Shown piece by piece: positions 10,423 through 20,400 of a DNA stretch of 64,000 bases (position 1 is its first letter; the number at the start of each line of letters is the position of its first letter). The position numbers and the translations under genes are program-made. The DNA is from Verrucomicrobiia bacterium (GTDB lineage: Bacteria > Verrucomicrobiota > Verrucomicrobiia > Verrucomicrobiales > DEV007): assembly GCA_030425385.1 (NCBI GenBank), contig JAUIAH010000001.1, positions 124,001-188,000 of the forward strand. The letters run 5' to 3'. The notes beneath the pieces are model-generated. The model saw nothing but the letters and a program-made list of their open reading frames with translations, was not told the DNA's origin and ran no database searches.

Positions 10423-11559
10423 ATGGATACGATCGTTCTGATTGGCACGCGTGCGGCGGCGCGAGAAGCAGTGGAGACGCTCGGCTACCACGCAGTGACG
10501 ATTGAGGCCGCTCGGCGGCCCGAACAGGCGGACCATGCATTCGGCGGAAAGCTTGAAGAAGCTCTGACCTCTGCGCTGCATCAACTTGGCGGCAAGCGAC
10601 TTGTGGCCGTGATTGGCGTGGCCGAAGGATCTGTCCCGTTGGCAGCCGCATTGCGGAAACAGCTAGGCCTACGTGGGCTCTCCACGCACGCTGCTCACTG
10701 GGCCCACGATAAGCTGGCAATGAAGCAGGCCGTGTCTGGCGCCGGCATTCCCTGCGCTCCCTGGGTTGAGGTGACGGAGTCGACTACCGCCGCGGCGCTC
10801 GTTGATCAGTTAGGATTCCCTGTTGTCTTAAAGGTGCCGGTAAGCTCTGGGGGACGGGGCGTCCGCATCTACCATGATTTCAAGCCACTTGAGGCTGCCT
10901 TGGTCCCGGGTCTCCTGGCGGAAGGCTTTGTGAACGGAACCGAGATGAGCGTCGAGTCCTTCATGCTCGAAGACCAAACGCTTCTGCGGAACCAGACTCG
11001 CTATCTCAAAGTCGGGCTCGCTAGCATCCTGCCTGCTCGTTTGGCAATCACCGAGGAGAACGAAGTGAACGCGCTGGCCGAGCGCGTTCATGCCGCTTTG
11101 GAACTTGGTGAGGGCCTCACTCACATGGAACTCTTTCTGACCGAAAACGGTCCCCTCTTTGGAGAAATCGCCGCGCGTCCGCCAGGTGGGCGTCTCATGA
11201 ATCTCCTGGCTCACGTCTATCATTTCAATCCCTGGGAAGCGGTCATTCGCATCGCCCTCGGAGAAGACCCTGGGATCTCAGTCTCTCCCGATGGCTTCGC
11301 CGGTGCCCACCTCCTCTACCCAGAGCCCGGACAGATTCAAACCATTGAAGGCATTCGTGAGGCTTCACGATTGCCTGGCATCTTGGAGGTCAAATGCCAT
11401 GCCAATGTCGGTGAATGGATCAAGCCCAGACGGGGCACGGGACAAATGAAGGGACACATTCTTAGCCACGGCGCAACCATGGCCCATTGCGAAGCCCAAC
11501 TCCTCGCCGCCTTCGACCGCATCCGTTTCCACATGCATCCTTCATCGCCGCATTCTTGA
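10423..11559 (+). CDS. ATP-grasp carboxylate-amine ligase-like protein
   Basis: 378 residues from the ATG at 10423. The frame is open from 10348, but MDTIVLIGTRAAA is the typical beta-alpha start of a PurK/biotin-carboxylase-like N-domain. The ATP-grasp core follows: HDKLAMKQAVSGAGIPCAPW, then GFPVVLKVPVSSGGRGV with the nucleotide-binding lysine, EMSVESFM, and GEIAARPPGGR, which carries the metal-binding acidic and Arg residues. Such enzymes join a carboxylate to an amine through an acyl-phosphate. The exact substrate is unknown. Not obviously in an operon: the sulfatase starts 70 bp downstream. Confidence 0.85.
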   Translation: MDTIVLIGTRAAAREAVETLGYHAVTIEAARRPEQADHAFGGKLEEALTSALHQLGGKRLVAVIGVAEGSVPLAAALRKQLGLRGLSTHAAHWAHDKLAMKQAVSGAGIPCAPWVEVTESTTAAALVDQLGFPVVLKVPVSSGGRGVRIYHDFKPLEAALVPGLLAEGFVNGTEMSVESFMLEDQTLLRNQTRYLKVGLASILPARLAITEENEVNALAERVHAALELGEGLTHMELFLTENGPLFGEIAARPPGGRLMNLLAHVYHFNPWEAVIRIALGEDPGISVSPDGFAGAHLLYPEPGQIQTIEGIREASRLPGILEVKCHANVGEWIKPRRGTGQMKGHILSHGATMAHCEAQLLAAFDRIRFHMHPSSPHS

Positions 11560-11629
11560 ACCTTCCTGGGCTTCATGAACGCTTAAAATCGTGATTGCCT
11601 TTGACGGGGGTCCGTCCTGAACATCAAGC

Positions 11630-13489
11630 ATGAAGCGATTTCTCTTCCTCTGCCTGACCCTCGCCCTGACAGACTCCCATGCTGTCGACGCGGATCGACC
11701 GAACATTCTCTGGATCACCAGTGAGGACAATGGCATCTCGTGGGTCAGTTGCTATGGAGGTACAAACGTCCAGACACCGGCCATCGATCAACTGGCCCAG
11801 GAGGGCTTTCGCTACCGATACTGTTTCGACAACGCAGCGGTGTGTGCGCCCACGCGCTCAACCTGGATCACGGGCATGTATGCCATTTCCAATGGCACGC
11901 AACCGATGCGAAGTCGCAATGAGATCCCACATGAGACGATCCCCTACTACCCCGATCTCCTGCGCAAGCGCGGTTACCACACTTCCAACCCCACCAAGAC
12001 GGATTATAATATCGGAGGGCGACCCGACAAGGATTGCTGGGACTACAAAGGAGGAAAGGCAACCGACGACACTCCCTACGGTTGGCGAAAGCGCGCCCCG
12101 GGGCAGCCCTTCTTCGCGGTTGTCAACATCAATGATAGTCATGAGAGCCGCGCTCATGGTGATGTCAGTGAAACCACGCACGACCCTGAGAAGATGACGC
12201 TCTTCTCTTATCATCCCGATCTTCCTGTCATTCGTCAAAACTATGCCAAGTATGCAGACGCCGTGGCCAAGATGGATCGCAAGGTGCAGGCCGCCTTGGA
12301 GGCCTTGAAGGCCGATGGCCTCTACGAGAACACGATCATCATCTACAATTCCGACCACGGCGGCGTCATGGCCCGGAGCAAACGTTTCCTCTACGCAAGT
12401 GGCGTCCATTGCCCTCTCATTGTGCGTATCCCAGAGAAATACCAACACCTCTACCCCGCAGAGATGCCAGGCATGACCGTCGATCGCTTGGTGAGCTTTG
12501 TCGATATGCCCAAGACGTGGTTGAGCCTCGCGGGTGCGGAGATTTCAGATACCTTTCAAGGTACGATCTTCTTAGGGAAAGCGCAAGAGCCAGAGCCCAA
12601 ATGGCACTTCGCGTTCCGAGAACGTGCCGATGGCCGGGCTGACAACGTTCGCATGATCCGAGACAAGCGCTTTGCCTACCACAAGAACTACTATCCCTTT
12701 GCTCCCGCAGGCCAACACCTGGCCTACCTTTGGAAAGCGCCCGCCACACCCGCCTGGGAGAAGCATCATCTGGAAGGAAAGACAAACGCCATCACGGGCC
12801 GCTTCTTTGAGCCTCGCGTGTCGGAAGAGTTTTATGACAATGAGAAGGACTTCGACAACGTCCACAACCTCATCGATATCCCCGAGCATCAGGCCAAGAT
12901 CGCCACGCTCAAGGCAGCCATGCGCCAGCGCCAATTGGAGCTCTACGATTCCGGCCTTCTCCCTGAGGGCATGCGCGAACGTCGCGCGGCCAAGCACGAC
13001 CTCACCATCTATGAAATGGTGAGGGATGCCCAACTCTATCCTCTAGCACAGTACCTAGACGCTTCCGACCGCGCCTTGGAGCGTGATTCACGGCACCTCG
13101 ATCGCTTCACTCACGAAATCAGCGACCCAGACGCCGGGATGCGCTGGTGGGCTGTCGTTGGTTTGCTTTTGTTAGATCAAGAAGCCAACCCTGCGCAGGC
13201 CGCCCTGGTGAAAGCTCTAAAGGACGATGCTCCAGAGGTTCGGATGATGGCTGCCTGGTGCCTCGTCAAGCTCGGCGAGAAGACTACGGAAAGCCTGGCG
13301 ACTTTGGATGCCATGCTCTTTGCAAAGGAAACCCCCGATTCCAACACGCGTCTCTTACACAATGTGATCGATTGGATGGGTGAACCTGCCCTTCCTCTTG
13401 TAAAGAAATACACGGAACAGGGCGGAGAACGCCAAGGACGCTACGGCATTGGCATCCTCGGCCGTATTGCTGAAATGCAAGGATGGTAG
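11630..13489 (+). CDS. Exported sulfatase with C-terminal HEAT-like repeats
   Basis: 619 residues. The signal peptide is MKRFLFLCLTLALTDSHA. RPNILWITSEDN gives the metal-binding N-terminal strand of the alkaline phosphatase superfamily. The formylglycine motif is C72-A-P-T-R, and YNSDHGG supplies further metal ligands. This resembles the group of heparan N-sulfatase-like and other glycan sulfatases common in marine PVC bacteria, so a sulfated polysaccharide is the likely substrate. After the catalytic part (about residue 430) a helical tail, WWAVVGLLLLDQEANP and the segments after it, looks like HEAT/PBS repeats. The Cys must be matured by a formylglycine-generating enzyme or anSME, neither of which is in the window. 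Confidence 0.92.
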   Translation: MKRFLFLCLTLALTDSHAVDADRPNILWITSEDNGISWVSCYGGTNVQTPAIDQLAQEGFRYRYCFDNAAVCAPTRSTWITGMYAISNGTQPMRSRNEIPHETIPYYPDLLRKRGYHTSNPTKTDYNIGGRPDKDCWDYKGGKATDDTPYGWRKRAPGQPFFAVVNINDSHESRAHGDVSETTHDPEKMTLFSYHPDLPVIRQNYAKYADAVAKMDRKVQAALEALKADGLYENTIIIYNSDHGGVMARSKRFLYASGVHCPLIVRIPEKYQHLYPAEMPGMTVDRLVSFVDMPKTWLSLAGAEISDTFQGTIFLGKAQEPEPKWHFAFRERADGRADNVRMIRDKRFAYHKNYYPFAPAGQHLAYLWKAPATPAWEKHHLEGKTNAITGRFFEPRVSEEFYDNEKDFDNVHNLIDIPEHQAKIATLKAAMRQRQLELYDSGLLPEGMRERRAAKHDLTIYEMVRDAQLYPLAQYLDASDRALERDSRHLDRFTHEISDPDAGMRWWAVVGLLLLDQEANPAQAALVKALKDDAPEVRMMAAWCLVKLGEKTTESLATLDAMLFAKETPDSNTRLLHNVIDWMGEPALPLVKKYTEQGGERQGRYGIGILGRIAEMQGW

Positions 13490-13520
13490 GAGCCTTCCGC
13501 CATCTTCGCCGGAAGGCTCC
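13489..13520. terminator. Bidirectional terminator between sulfatase and LamG genes
   Basis: GGAGCCTTCCG (13489-13499) and CGGAAGGCTCC (13510-13520) form a perfect 11-bp stem with a 10-nt loop, starting on the last base of the sulfatase stop codon and ending 13 bp before the end of the convergent LamG gene. Symmetry and placement suit termination from both sides, although U-tracts are short. Confidence 0.7.
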
Positions 13521-13533
13521 GTCACCTGGCGAG

Positions 13534-16500
13534 TCACCGCACGCGGTAGTATCCCTGTGAGCGGCCTTGGCGGTCGAGATTGGTTTCCTCAAAGGTGGCT
13601 CCGGCTTCAGTGGTGAGCACTTCCCACGTGATGAGGTCTTGCGAGTATTCGACCTCGCCGGCAGCACCTTCCGGCAAGGTGATTTCAAGGGCACCATTCG
13701 CTGACACATTCACCTCTGGCACTCCGACCATCTCGTCACCGCCACCGCCGTTGTTTCCATCTCCGAATGGCGTCTCCGTGAGCGCTAGAATCTCCGTGTC
13801 ATCGAGGGCACTGCCGTAAGTCGCCCAACCGAAGAGCGTGCTACCTTCGGGCATGGGATCGATGTTGCCTGTGGCGCCTGCGGCCATGACCCAGCCTTCC
13901 CCTTGGATGTCCACGGTGCCCAACCAATTGCCGACATGCGTGCCGTTCACGTAGAGCCGCGTCTCGTCATTGGTAAAATCTTGTACCAAAGCCACGTGCA
14001 CGCGCTCTTCAAAGACCGATGCCGGGTCATTGCCGCCTTCGGGATCAAAGACGTGGTCAGCCACTCCAAACTCCGTCGTGCCGAAGACACCTTGATCCTG
14101 CCACTGTTCTAACTTGACGCCCCAATTCGCATTGCCAGCAATGGCAGTGCTTGGACCGCCTTTGAAGGCTTCAAAGACAAACTCATACGTCGCGTCTCCT
14201 GACAAGACACCAAAGTCGACCATGGTCGGTTCCGTGAGATGCACGCCCGATCCCGCCACGGCGCCAAGACTTTCTCGTAGGGCACCCAGTTCCGCACCGC
14301 CCGCACCGGGGCCACCGGAAGTGTCCTCGGGCTCGGGATCGATCTCGAAAGCAATCTCACCGAGTCCCACCCGGTCGCCACCCGGCGCGCCACCCTCACT
14401 GCCATCGCCAGGAGCGACGAAATAGTTGTCCAAGGCAGTGAACTCGACGTAGCGCGCGACGACGGATTCCTCAAAGAAGAAGCTCTGCCGGGGGGCATCT
14501 GTATTCGCGGGCATGAACGTCGGCGCGTAGGCGATCGATTGCCCAAAGGCTTCGGGCCCTTCCGCGGCCGTGGCGAATCGCAAGCCGAACTCGCTCACGC
14601 CATTGGCATTGGACGCCGCGTAACCCCACACGCTGATCTCTTCCAAAGTCACATCCGTGCCCAAGTCTAACAAGAGAACCGGAGCGTCAGCCACGTCCAG
14701 ATAGTCGGCAGGAAAGCCCCCGGGATCAGCGGTCACCCAGGATCCGTCAGCGCCCCCGACCAAGCGGCGGAACGGCGGCTCCGCGGCAAAGCCTACCCCT
14801 GGGCCTTGGATGAGATTCTCAACCGGATAGAAATCATCGACGGCCGTCGAGCTTTCGATCGAGACGATGGGATAGAATTGTGGGAGATCAATGACCTCAG
14901 CGCGCTCTGACAAGTAGGCCTCGCTCACCGCGGTGGCGTGAATGATCGCTTCGTCGAGGAAGCCTTCAAAGCCAACGCCACCCAGCGTCACGCCTTCGCC
15001 ACTTGCAGGAGGCGCTTGATAGGCGGCTTCAGCCACTTGACTACCATTGCGCCAAACGGTGATGGTACCAGCGGCGACATCACCAATCACCGCGAGATGC
15101 GTCCAGGATTCCATGGGAATCTCAATGGCTTCTGCGATCGTAAAGGTGTCTGTAGCTCCATCGAGAGAGAAGACCAACGCATTCTCAATCGCATTGTCAG
15201 GATCAGCTTGAAGAGCCATCCGCCAGCCGTTGGCCTGTTCCCAGAATGGCACGGCGGTGGCGTTGTCGAACCGAGCCGGCCACAAGTAGGTTTCCAACGT
15301 CCAATTCTCATCGAGATTCAAGTCGTCGGAACCCGCTGCCTGCACGCGTTGCATTTCATCGGCCGAGAACGCGGCAGCTTGGCCTTCGAGCCCGGCGCCG
15401 TAGGCAGCCGTCCCGCTGGGTTGAAGGACGTCGCCCACCCCTCCAGGAGCGGTGTCGGACAAATGCCGATCAAAGAGCCACTCAGCAGCGACGGGGGGAC
15501 GCGTGGACAGGGTGCTCGTGACCACCGAACCGGGATTCTGATAGAGCCCCATCACTTGGGCTTCTGTGAGAGCACGGTCATACACCTGGAAATCATCGAG
15601 TCGACCAGCAAAGGGCAGCCCGCCCTCGAAGGCACCGAGCATGAGAGAATTGCTCACATCGAGTTCAAGAGGAAGGGGATCCGCTTGCTCCGCGACCAAA
15701 GCGCCGTTGACATAGACCGTGACCCGCTCGGGCGTGAATGCCGCCGCCACATGATAGGGCGTGCCATTCTCGATGACGGTATCTGCCTGAAACTGCGGCG
15801 CGGCATCGGCAAACCAAGTCACTTTCCCTTCTTGAAGCAAGACGGCAAAGGTGGGCGACCCCGCACTGCCTTTGGCCACCAAGGTTTGCAGTTGGCTGGC
15901 GTCCGTGGTCTCCATCCACAGGGCGACGGTGAAGATGTCCGGTGTCCCGAAATGCTCGCCCGAAACCATGGCCTGCGCGCCGCCCGAAACCGCCATGGCG
16001 TTGCCCGACGCCAAAGCCTCGGCTTCAAGACTCACATTCTCCCCATAAGTGCCATCACGGCCAAATCCCGAAGCATCAGGCATCACACTGGTGCCTGCGA
16101 TATCGTCCAACCGATAGTGCGCGACAGGACCTTCGCGATCTACCAAAGCAGCGCTCAAGGCAATGTCGATCTGCTGATCGACGGCGTCCGGATCATTCGT
16201 CGTGAGGCGCAAGATTCCGTCAAAGGTGCCAATGCGGCCCTGCCGATCAAACTGCAAGGTTATGGCGCCCTCCTGAGAAGGTCCCAACTCCGAAGGCAGC
16301 TCCGTGATCGTGAAATGAGTTCCTGACACAATCTCTGCGGCCAATGTGAGGGGTTGCGTGGCCCCACTGTTCCGCACGGGAATCGTCAGGGTTTGCACGT
16401 CATCAATGAAAGGCAACTCCCCAAAGTCTTGCACCGCGTTCACGGCCACGCCCGGGTCAGAGGCGCCCAACCAGGCCTCGGCATGAAAGAGGATGGCGCT

Positions 16501-17112
16501 CGGATCAATGGCGTCGTTGTAGACGGTGATCCGCTCGATGGTTCCCGTCATGGCCTCGGCACCACCAGGATTCGCCCCGACCGATCCCTCGCCCGTGGGC
16601 ATCTGAAATTCAGCCGCCTCCGCGTTCGTCCCGACCAAGACCCCATTGAGATAAAGCTCCATCGTCGTCGTGTCTTGCACCCAACGGAAGGTCACATGCG
16701 CAAGCTCACGGGGAGAGAGCAGGGCATTTGCATCCGCCCCTTCCGCAGACTCGAAGAGATAATCAGCCACCCCCAGGTGCGTGAACCCGAGCGCCTCCGT
16801 CTCCTGCCATTGCTCGTAACGGAGATTCCACGTCGCGTTCTCCCCCACGGCAAGGTAGCCATTCACATTGGCATCTGGATCGCCGCCCACAATGAACTCG
16901 ATCGTGCTGGAGCCATCCACGCTGCCAAAGTCGAAGGGCAGCCCGGCCGTGCCATCGAGGGTGAGGACATCTCGACTAACGGATGCATAAGGCAACGTGC
17001 CCGCATGGTCGGCAGCGATGGCAGCATCGTAAGAGGTGAGATCAGCGTGGAGGGTGGAGAGACCTGCGAGGGACAAGGCCATGGTGAGGAGAAGGGGAGA
17101 GGTCCGTTTCAT
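13534..17112 (-). CDS. Giant exported LamG / choice-of-anchor D protein
   Basis: 1192 residues with signal peptide MKRTSPLLLTMALSLAGLSTLHA. Beta-sandwich (LamG-type) segments occur near residues 30-215, 330-530 and 545-745. An anchor-D/HYDIN-like Ig domain (VNAVQDFGELPFID, about 220-320) follows the first. A discoidin-like segment lies near 760-930 (LDLGTDVTLEEISVWGYA), and a further LamG-like domain follows (about 955-1110). The C-terminus, SQDLITWEVLTT to YYRVR, is a short fibronectin-like cap shared with other giants here. No catalytic motif is visible, so a carbohydrate-binding or adhesive surface role is inferred. Several long plus-strand open frames across it (one of 462 codons at 14938-16326) are shadows. 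Confidence 0.88.
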   Translation of the reverse strand: MKRTSPLLLTMALSLAGLSTLHADLTSYDAAIAADHAGTLPYASVSRDVLTLDGTAGLPFDFGSVDGSSTIEFIVGGDPDANVNGYLAVGENATWNLRYEQWQETEALGFTHLGVADYLFESAEGADANALLSPRELAHVTFRWVQDTTTMELYLNGVLVGTNAEAAEFQMPTGEGSVGANPGGAEAMTGTIERITVYNDAIDPSAILFHAEAWLGASDPGVAVNAVQDFGELPFIDDVQTLTIPVRNSGATQPLTLAAEIVSGTHFTITELPSELGPSQEGAITLQFDRQGRIGTFDGILRLTTNDPDAVDQQIDIALSAALVDREGPVAHYRLDDIAGTSVMPDASGFGRDGTYGENVSLEAEALASGNAMAVSGGAQAMVSGEHFGTPDIFTVALWMETTDASQLQTLVAKGSAGSPTFAVLLQEGKVTWFADAAPQFQADTVIENGTPYHVAAAFTPERVTVYVNGALVAEQADPLPLELDVSNSLMLGAFEGGLPFAGRLDDFQVYDRALTEAQVMGLYQNPGSVVTSTLSTRPPVAAEWLFDRHLSDTAPGGVGDVLQPSGTAAYGAGLEGQAAAFSADEMQRVQAAGSDDLNLDENWTLETYLWPARFDNATAVPFWEQANGWRMALQADPDNAIENALVFSLDGATDTFTIAEAIEIPMESWTHLAVIGDVAAGTITVWRNGSQVAEAAYQAPPASGEGVTLGGVGFEGFLDEAIIHATAVSEAYLSERAEVIDLPQFYPIVSIESSTAVDDFYPVENLIQGPGVGFAAEPPFRRLVGGADGSWVTADPGGFPADYLDVADAPVLLLDLGTDVTLEEISVWGYAASNANGVSEFGLRFATAAEGPEAFGQSIAYAPTFMPANTDAPRQSFFFEESVVARYVEFTALDNYFVAPGDGSEGGAPGGDRVGLGEIAFEIDPEPEDTSGGPGAGGAELGALRESLGAVAGSGVHLTEPTMVDFGVLSGDATYEFVFEAFKGGPSTAIAGNANWGVKLEQWQDQGVFGTTEFGVADHVFDPEGGNDPASVFEERVHVALVQDFTNDETRLYVNGTHVGNWLGTVDIQGEGWVMAAGATGNIDPMPEGSTLFGWATYGSALDDTEILALTETPFGDGNNGGGGDEMVGVPEVNVSANGALEITLPEGAAGEVEYSQDLITWEVLTTEAGATFEETNLDRQGRSQGYYRVR

Positions 17113-17189
17113 TCTGAGGCAACAAACCTGAACGTCCGGTGGTGTCTACTTGATAAGTTTCGCTTAGCCTAACTTTAAAGGAAACCTCT

Positions 17190-17215
17190 TGACGCATCAC
17201 CGATTCGATGCGTCA
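17190..17215. promoter_or_regulatory. Inverted repeat between divergent LamG genes
   Basis: TGACGCATC (17190-17198) and GATGCGTCA (17207-17215) form a perfect 9-bp inverted repeat with an 8-nt spacer. It lies in the 290-bp intergenic region between the two divergent LamG genes, 78 bp from one start and 188 bp from the other. No T-run follows, and termination makes no sense between divergent genes, so an operator is the best reading. A TTGACG sequence overlaps the left arm and could be a -35 element. Nothing else is recognised in this intergenic region. Confidence 0.5.
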
Positions 17216-17402
17216 CGCGCCTAACTAATTGATCGCCATTCTGCCAGTCAACGCTGCAGATTGATCAGCACCGATTCGAAGGAGATCTCTCAAGGAGGCA
17301 GGCCTTGGCGTCTCCCCATCATGCCAGGGAACACACACTTTCTGCTTTCCTCTCGTCCTTGCTTTGGTCTAAATACCCGTTGCGAAACCCCTACCCATAT
17401 CC

Positions 17403-20400
17403 ATGCGAAGTCCCTCCATACAGCATCTCTCGAAACTCATTTGGGCACTAGCCCTTGCACCCCTCTTGCCTGCGCACGCCGATCTCATTGGACTCTATAC
17501 CTTCGATGAGGCCGATTTGACGCAGGACTCCAGCGGTGAAGGCAACGATCTTACCAGTGAAGGAGTGGACCCCACCGCGGACGCCAACGGCTTCGAAGGT
17601 GGCGCGGCCCTATTCGATGGCTTTCAGCGCTTCACCGCACCGATCAGTGTCGACACCGCAGCGTTGCCGATGGCGACGATGGGTGCCTGGGTGCGGACTG
17701 ACACTATTGAACCCGCATTACGGAAGGTGTTAGGAGGCGATGACGGTGGCTGGGATCGCACCATCGGATTGGACAATCGCAATGGTGCCTTCCGCTACAC
17801 GTCCTTCACCGGAACCGGGCCCCTTCCCGGAACCCCCGGCCCCACCAATACGGAAGACTGGGCGTTTATTGCGGCGAGTTACGATGAGACCGCTCAAACG
17901 ATGACGGTTTATGTCGATACCGATGCGTCCACCACTGACGATATTCCCGTTGCCGTGCGTTCCTCCTCGGCCTTCGGGCCGGGCGCGACCACTGTTTCCG
18001 TCGGATCGGTGGGACCGGGCACGGATGGCGAAGGGTGGATGGGCTCCATGGACAATGTATTCTTCTTCAATGAAGCCCTTGATGCGGGTCAGATCCGCTT
18101 GATTCGGGATGGCGGCGTGGCCGGGCTGACGGGTGAATTGCCGATGACCGATCCCGTCATCGCCGTGACCGCTCCCGATCCACTGGGCACCCTCGCCAAT
18201 CAACCAGGCTCCCAACAGCGAAGCGTCATGGTGACCAATAGCGGCGCCACCCAACGGTTGACGATATCTGGAGCGACCTTTTCAGGACCCCAGATGGCCC
18301 ATTTCGCCGTCTTATCGACACCTGAGGGATTGGATCCCGGCGCATCGGGAGAAATTGTCATCGCTTTTGATCCTGGGACGGCTTCAGGGGATTTCGATGC
18401 CACTTTAGAAATCACGAGCGATGACTTTGGCGCTCCCGTGAGCACCATTGCCTTCACTGCCAAGGTGGCCGGCGGCTTGATTGCCGAAAACCTGTTAGGG
18501 TTCTATACTTTCGATGACCCAGACAATCCCTTGCAGGATAATAGCGGTAGGGAGAATCATTTGACCTTGCCTGGTGATGGAGCTGATCCCGTTTATGGAG
18601 AGACGACAGGAGTGCAAGGAGGCGCTTATACCTTCGATGGGCAGACGCGCTTGATTGGCTCCCTCAATCTGAATCCCGATGCCGTGCCGGAATTGACGGT
18701 GGGGGCGTGGGTGAAGGCGGCCACCTTGGATCCTGGATTGCGCAAAGTGATCGGCACGGACAATGGCGGCTGGGATCGGACCATTGGTTTGGACAATCGT
18801 GAGGGGGATTTCCGCTACACCACGTTTATCGGCAATGGCCCGCCCTTAGCCGGAACGCCTGGCCCCGAAAGCACGGATGCCTGGACCTTCCTCGCAGTCA
18901 CCTTTGACCAGCCGAATAACGAGGTCACCGTTTATGTGGACACGGATGTAGCGAGTCTGAATGATGAAATGATCGTGGTCTCAGGTGCGACCGGATTCAC
19001 CGATGGATTCGAACAATTCGCGGTAGGCAGCCTTCGGATCGACAACGCCAACGAAGGCTGGCAAGGCGAGATCGATAATCTCTTCGTTGTCCCTACCGTT
19101 CTTGGCGGTGAGCAATTGGATGCCTTTCGCGCTGGCGGACGTTCCGCCATTGAGAACTACGGCTTTGGCCCGCCGCGGGAATCGTTGGTGGCGTTTTATC
19201 ACTTCGATGACCCTGAGAAATCGCTTGAGGATTCCAGCGGCAACGCGAATACCTTGGACCCGGTGTCGCCGCCGACGTATGTGCCATCGGGCGGCTTTCA
19301 AGGTGGTGCCTACGACTTCGATGGTAATCAGCGCTTTGTGGCCGATATCGATATCAATATTGACCAAATGCCGCAACTCACGGTTGGGGCCTGGGTGAAG
19401 CCTTCCAATCTCACTTCTGGATTGAAGAAGGTATTGGGCAGTGATGACGGTGGTTGGGATCGGACGATCGGCTTGGATAACCGCGAAGATGATTTCCGCT
19501 ACACAGCTTTTGTCGGCAATCAGCGTCCCGTTGTGGGCACGCCTGGCCCCGAGAATACTGAGGATTGGACCTTCTTCGCCGCCGTCTTTGACGAAACCAC
19601 CGCTGAAGTGACAGTCTACGTCGATGTCAACGCAGGCACCACCGGAGATCCCTTGATCTCGGTCACCGAGCCCACGGCATTTGGTGCCGGGCCGCCACAG
19701 ATTTCTATTGGCAGTCTGCGTCCCGATAACAACTCCGAAGGGTGGCAAGGATTATTGGACAATGTGTTCCTGTATGACGCGGCTCTCACCGAGACTCAAT
19801 TGGCGTATTTGCGCAATGGTGGCAGCCCTGTGATTCTAGGAGTCACGGGCGACGATCCCAATTTAGACTTCGATCTTACCCCGCTCTTTGGAGCCCTCGT
19901 TGATCGCGCTCCAGTCACGCGCACGCTCGAAATCTCTAATACGGGACGAACAGAGACCTTGATGGTGACTGGTGTCAGTGTGATTGGACGGGATGCGAGT
20001 CATTACACAGTGACTGGTTTTCCGGAGGCACTAGCTCCTGGAGCCTCTGGGCAAGTCACCATTACTTTCGATCCATTGCATCAGGTGGGTGACTTCACCG
20101 CTCAGTTGCAAATCGCATCAAATGACGAAAGTCTTCAACTCTCGACCGTGAATTTGGGAGCCTCGACGGCGGCCCCCACCGAGAATGATCCGGTGATTGG
20201 TCTGCCAGTGATCTCACCCTTTGGCGTCTTGGAACCTGGCACCTACACGCGCACGGTCACCATTCGGAATGACGGCTCATCGCAGCCCCTGACGATTAGT
20301 CGCATCTCGGTGAGCGGCAATGATGCCGCCGCCTACACGTTGGGCGATCTTCCAGGACCGATCGCCCCCGGAGCTTCCGGATCCTTGGAGATCACGTTCG

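Noticed and set aside
14938-16326. Plus-strand open frame of 462 codons
   Set aside because: It is antisense to a LamG giant with clear domains and has no protein-like features.
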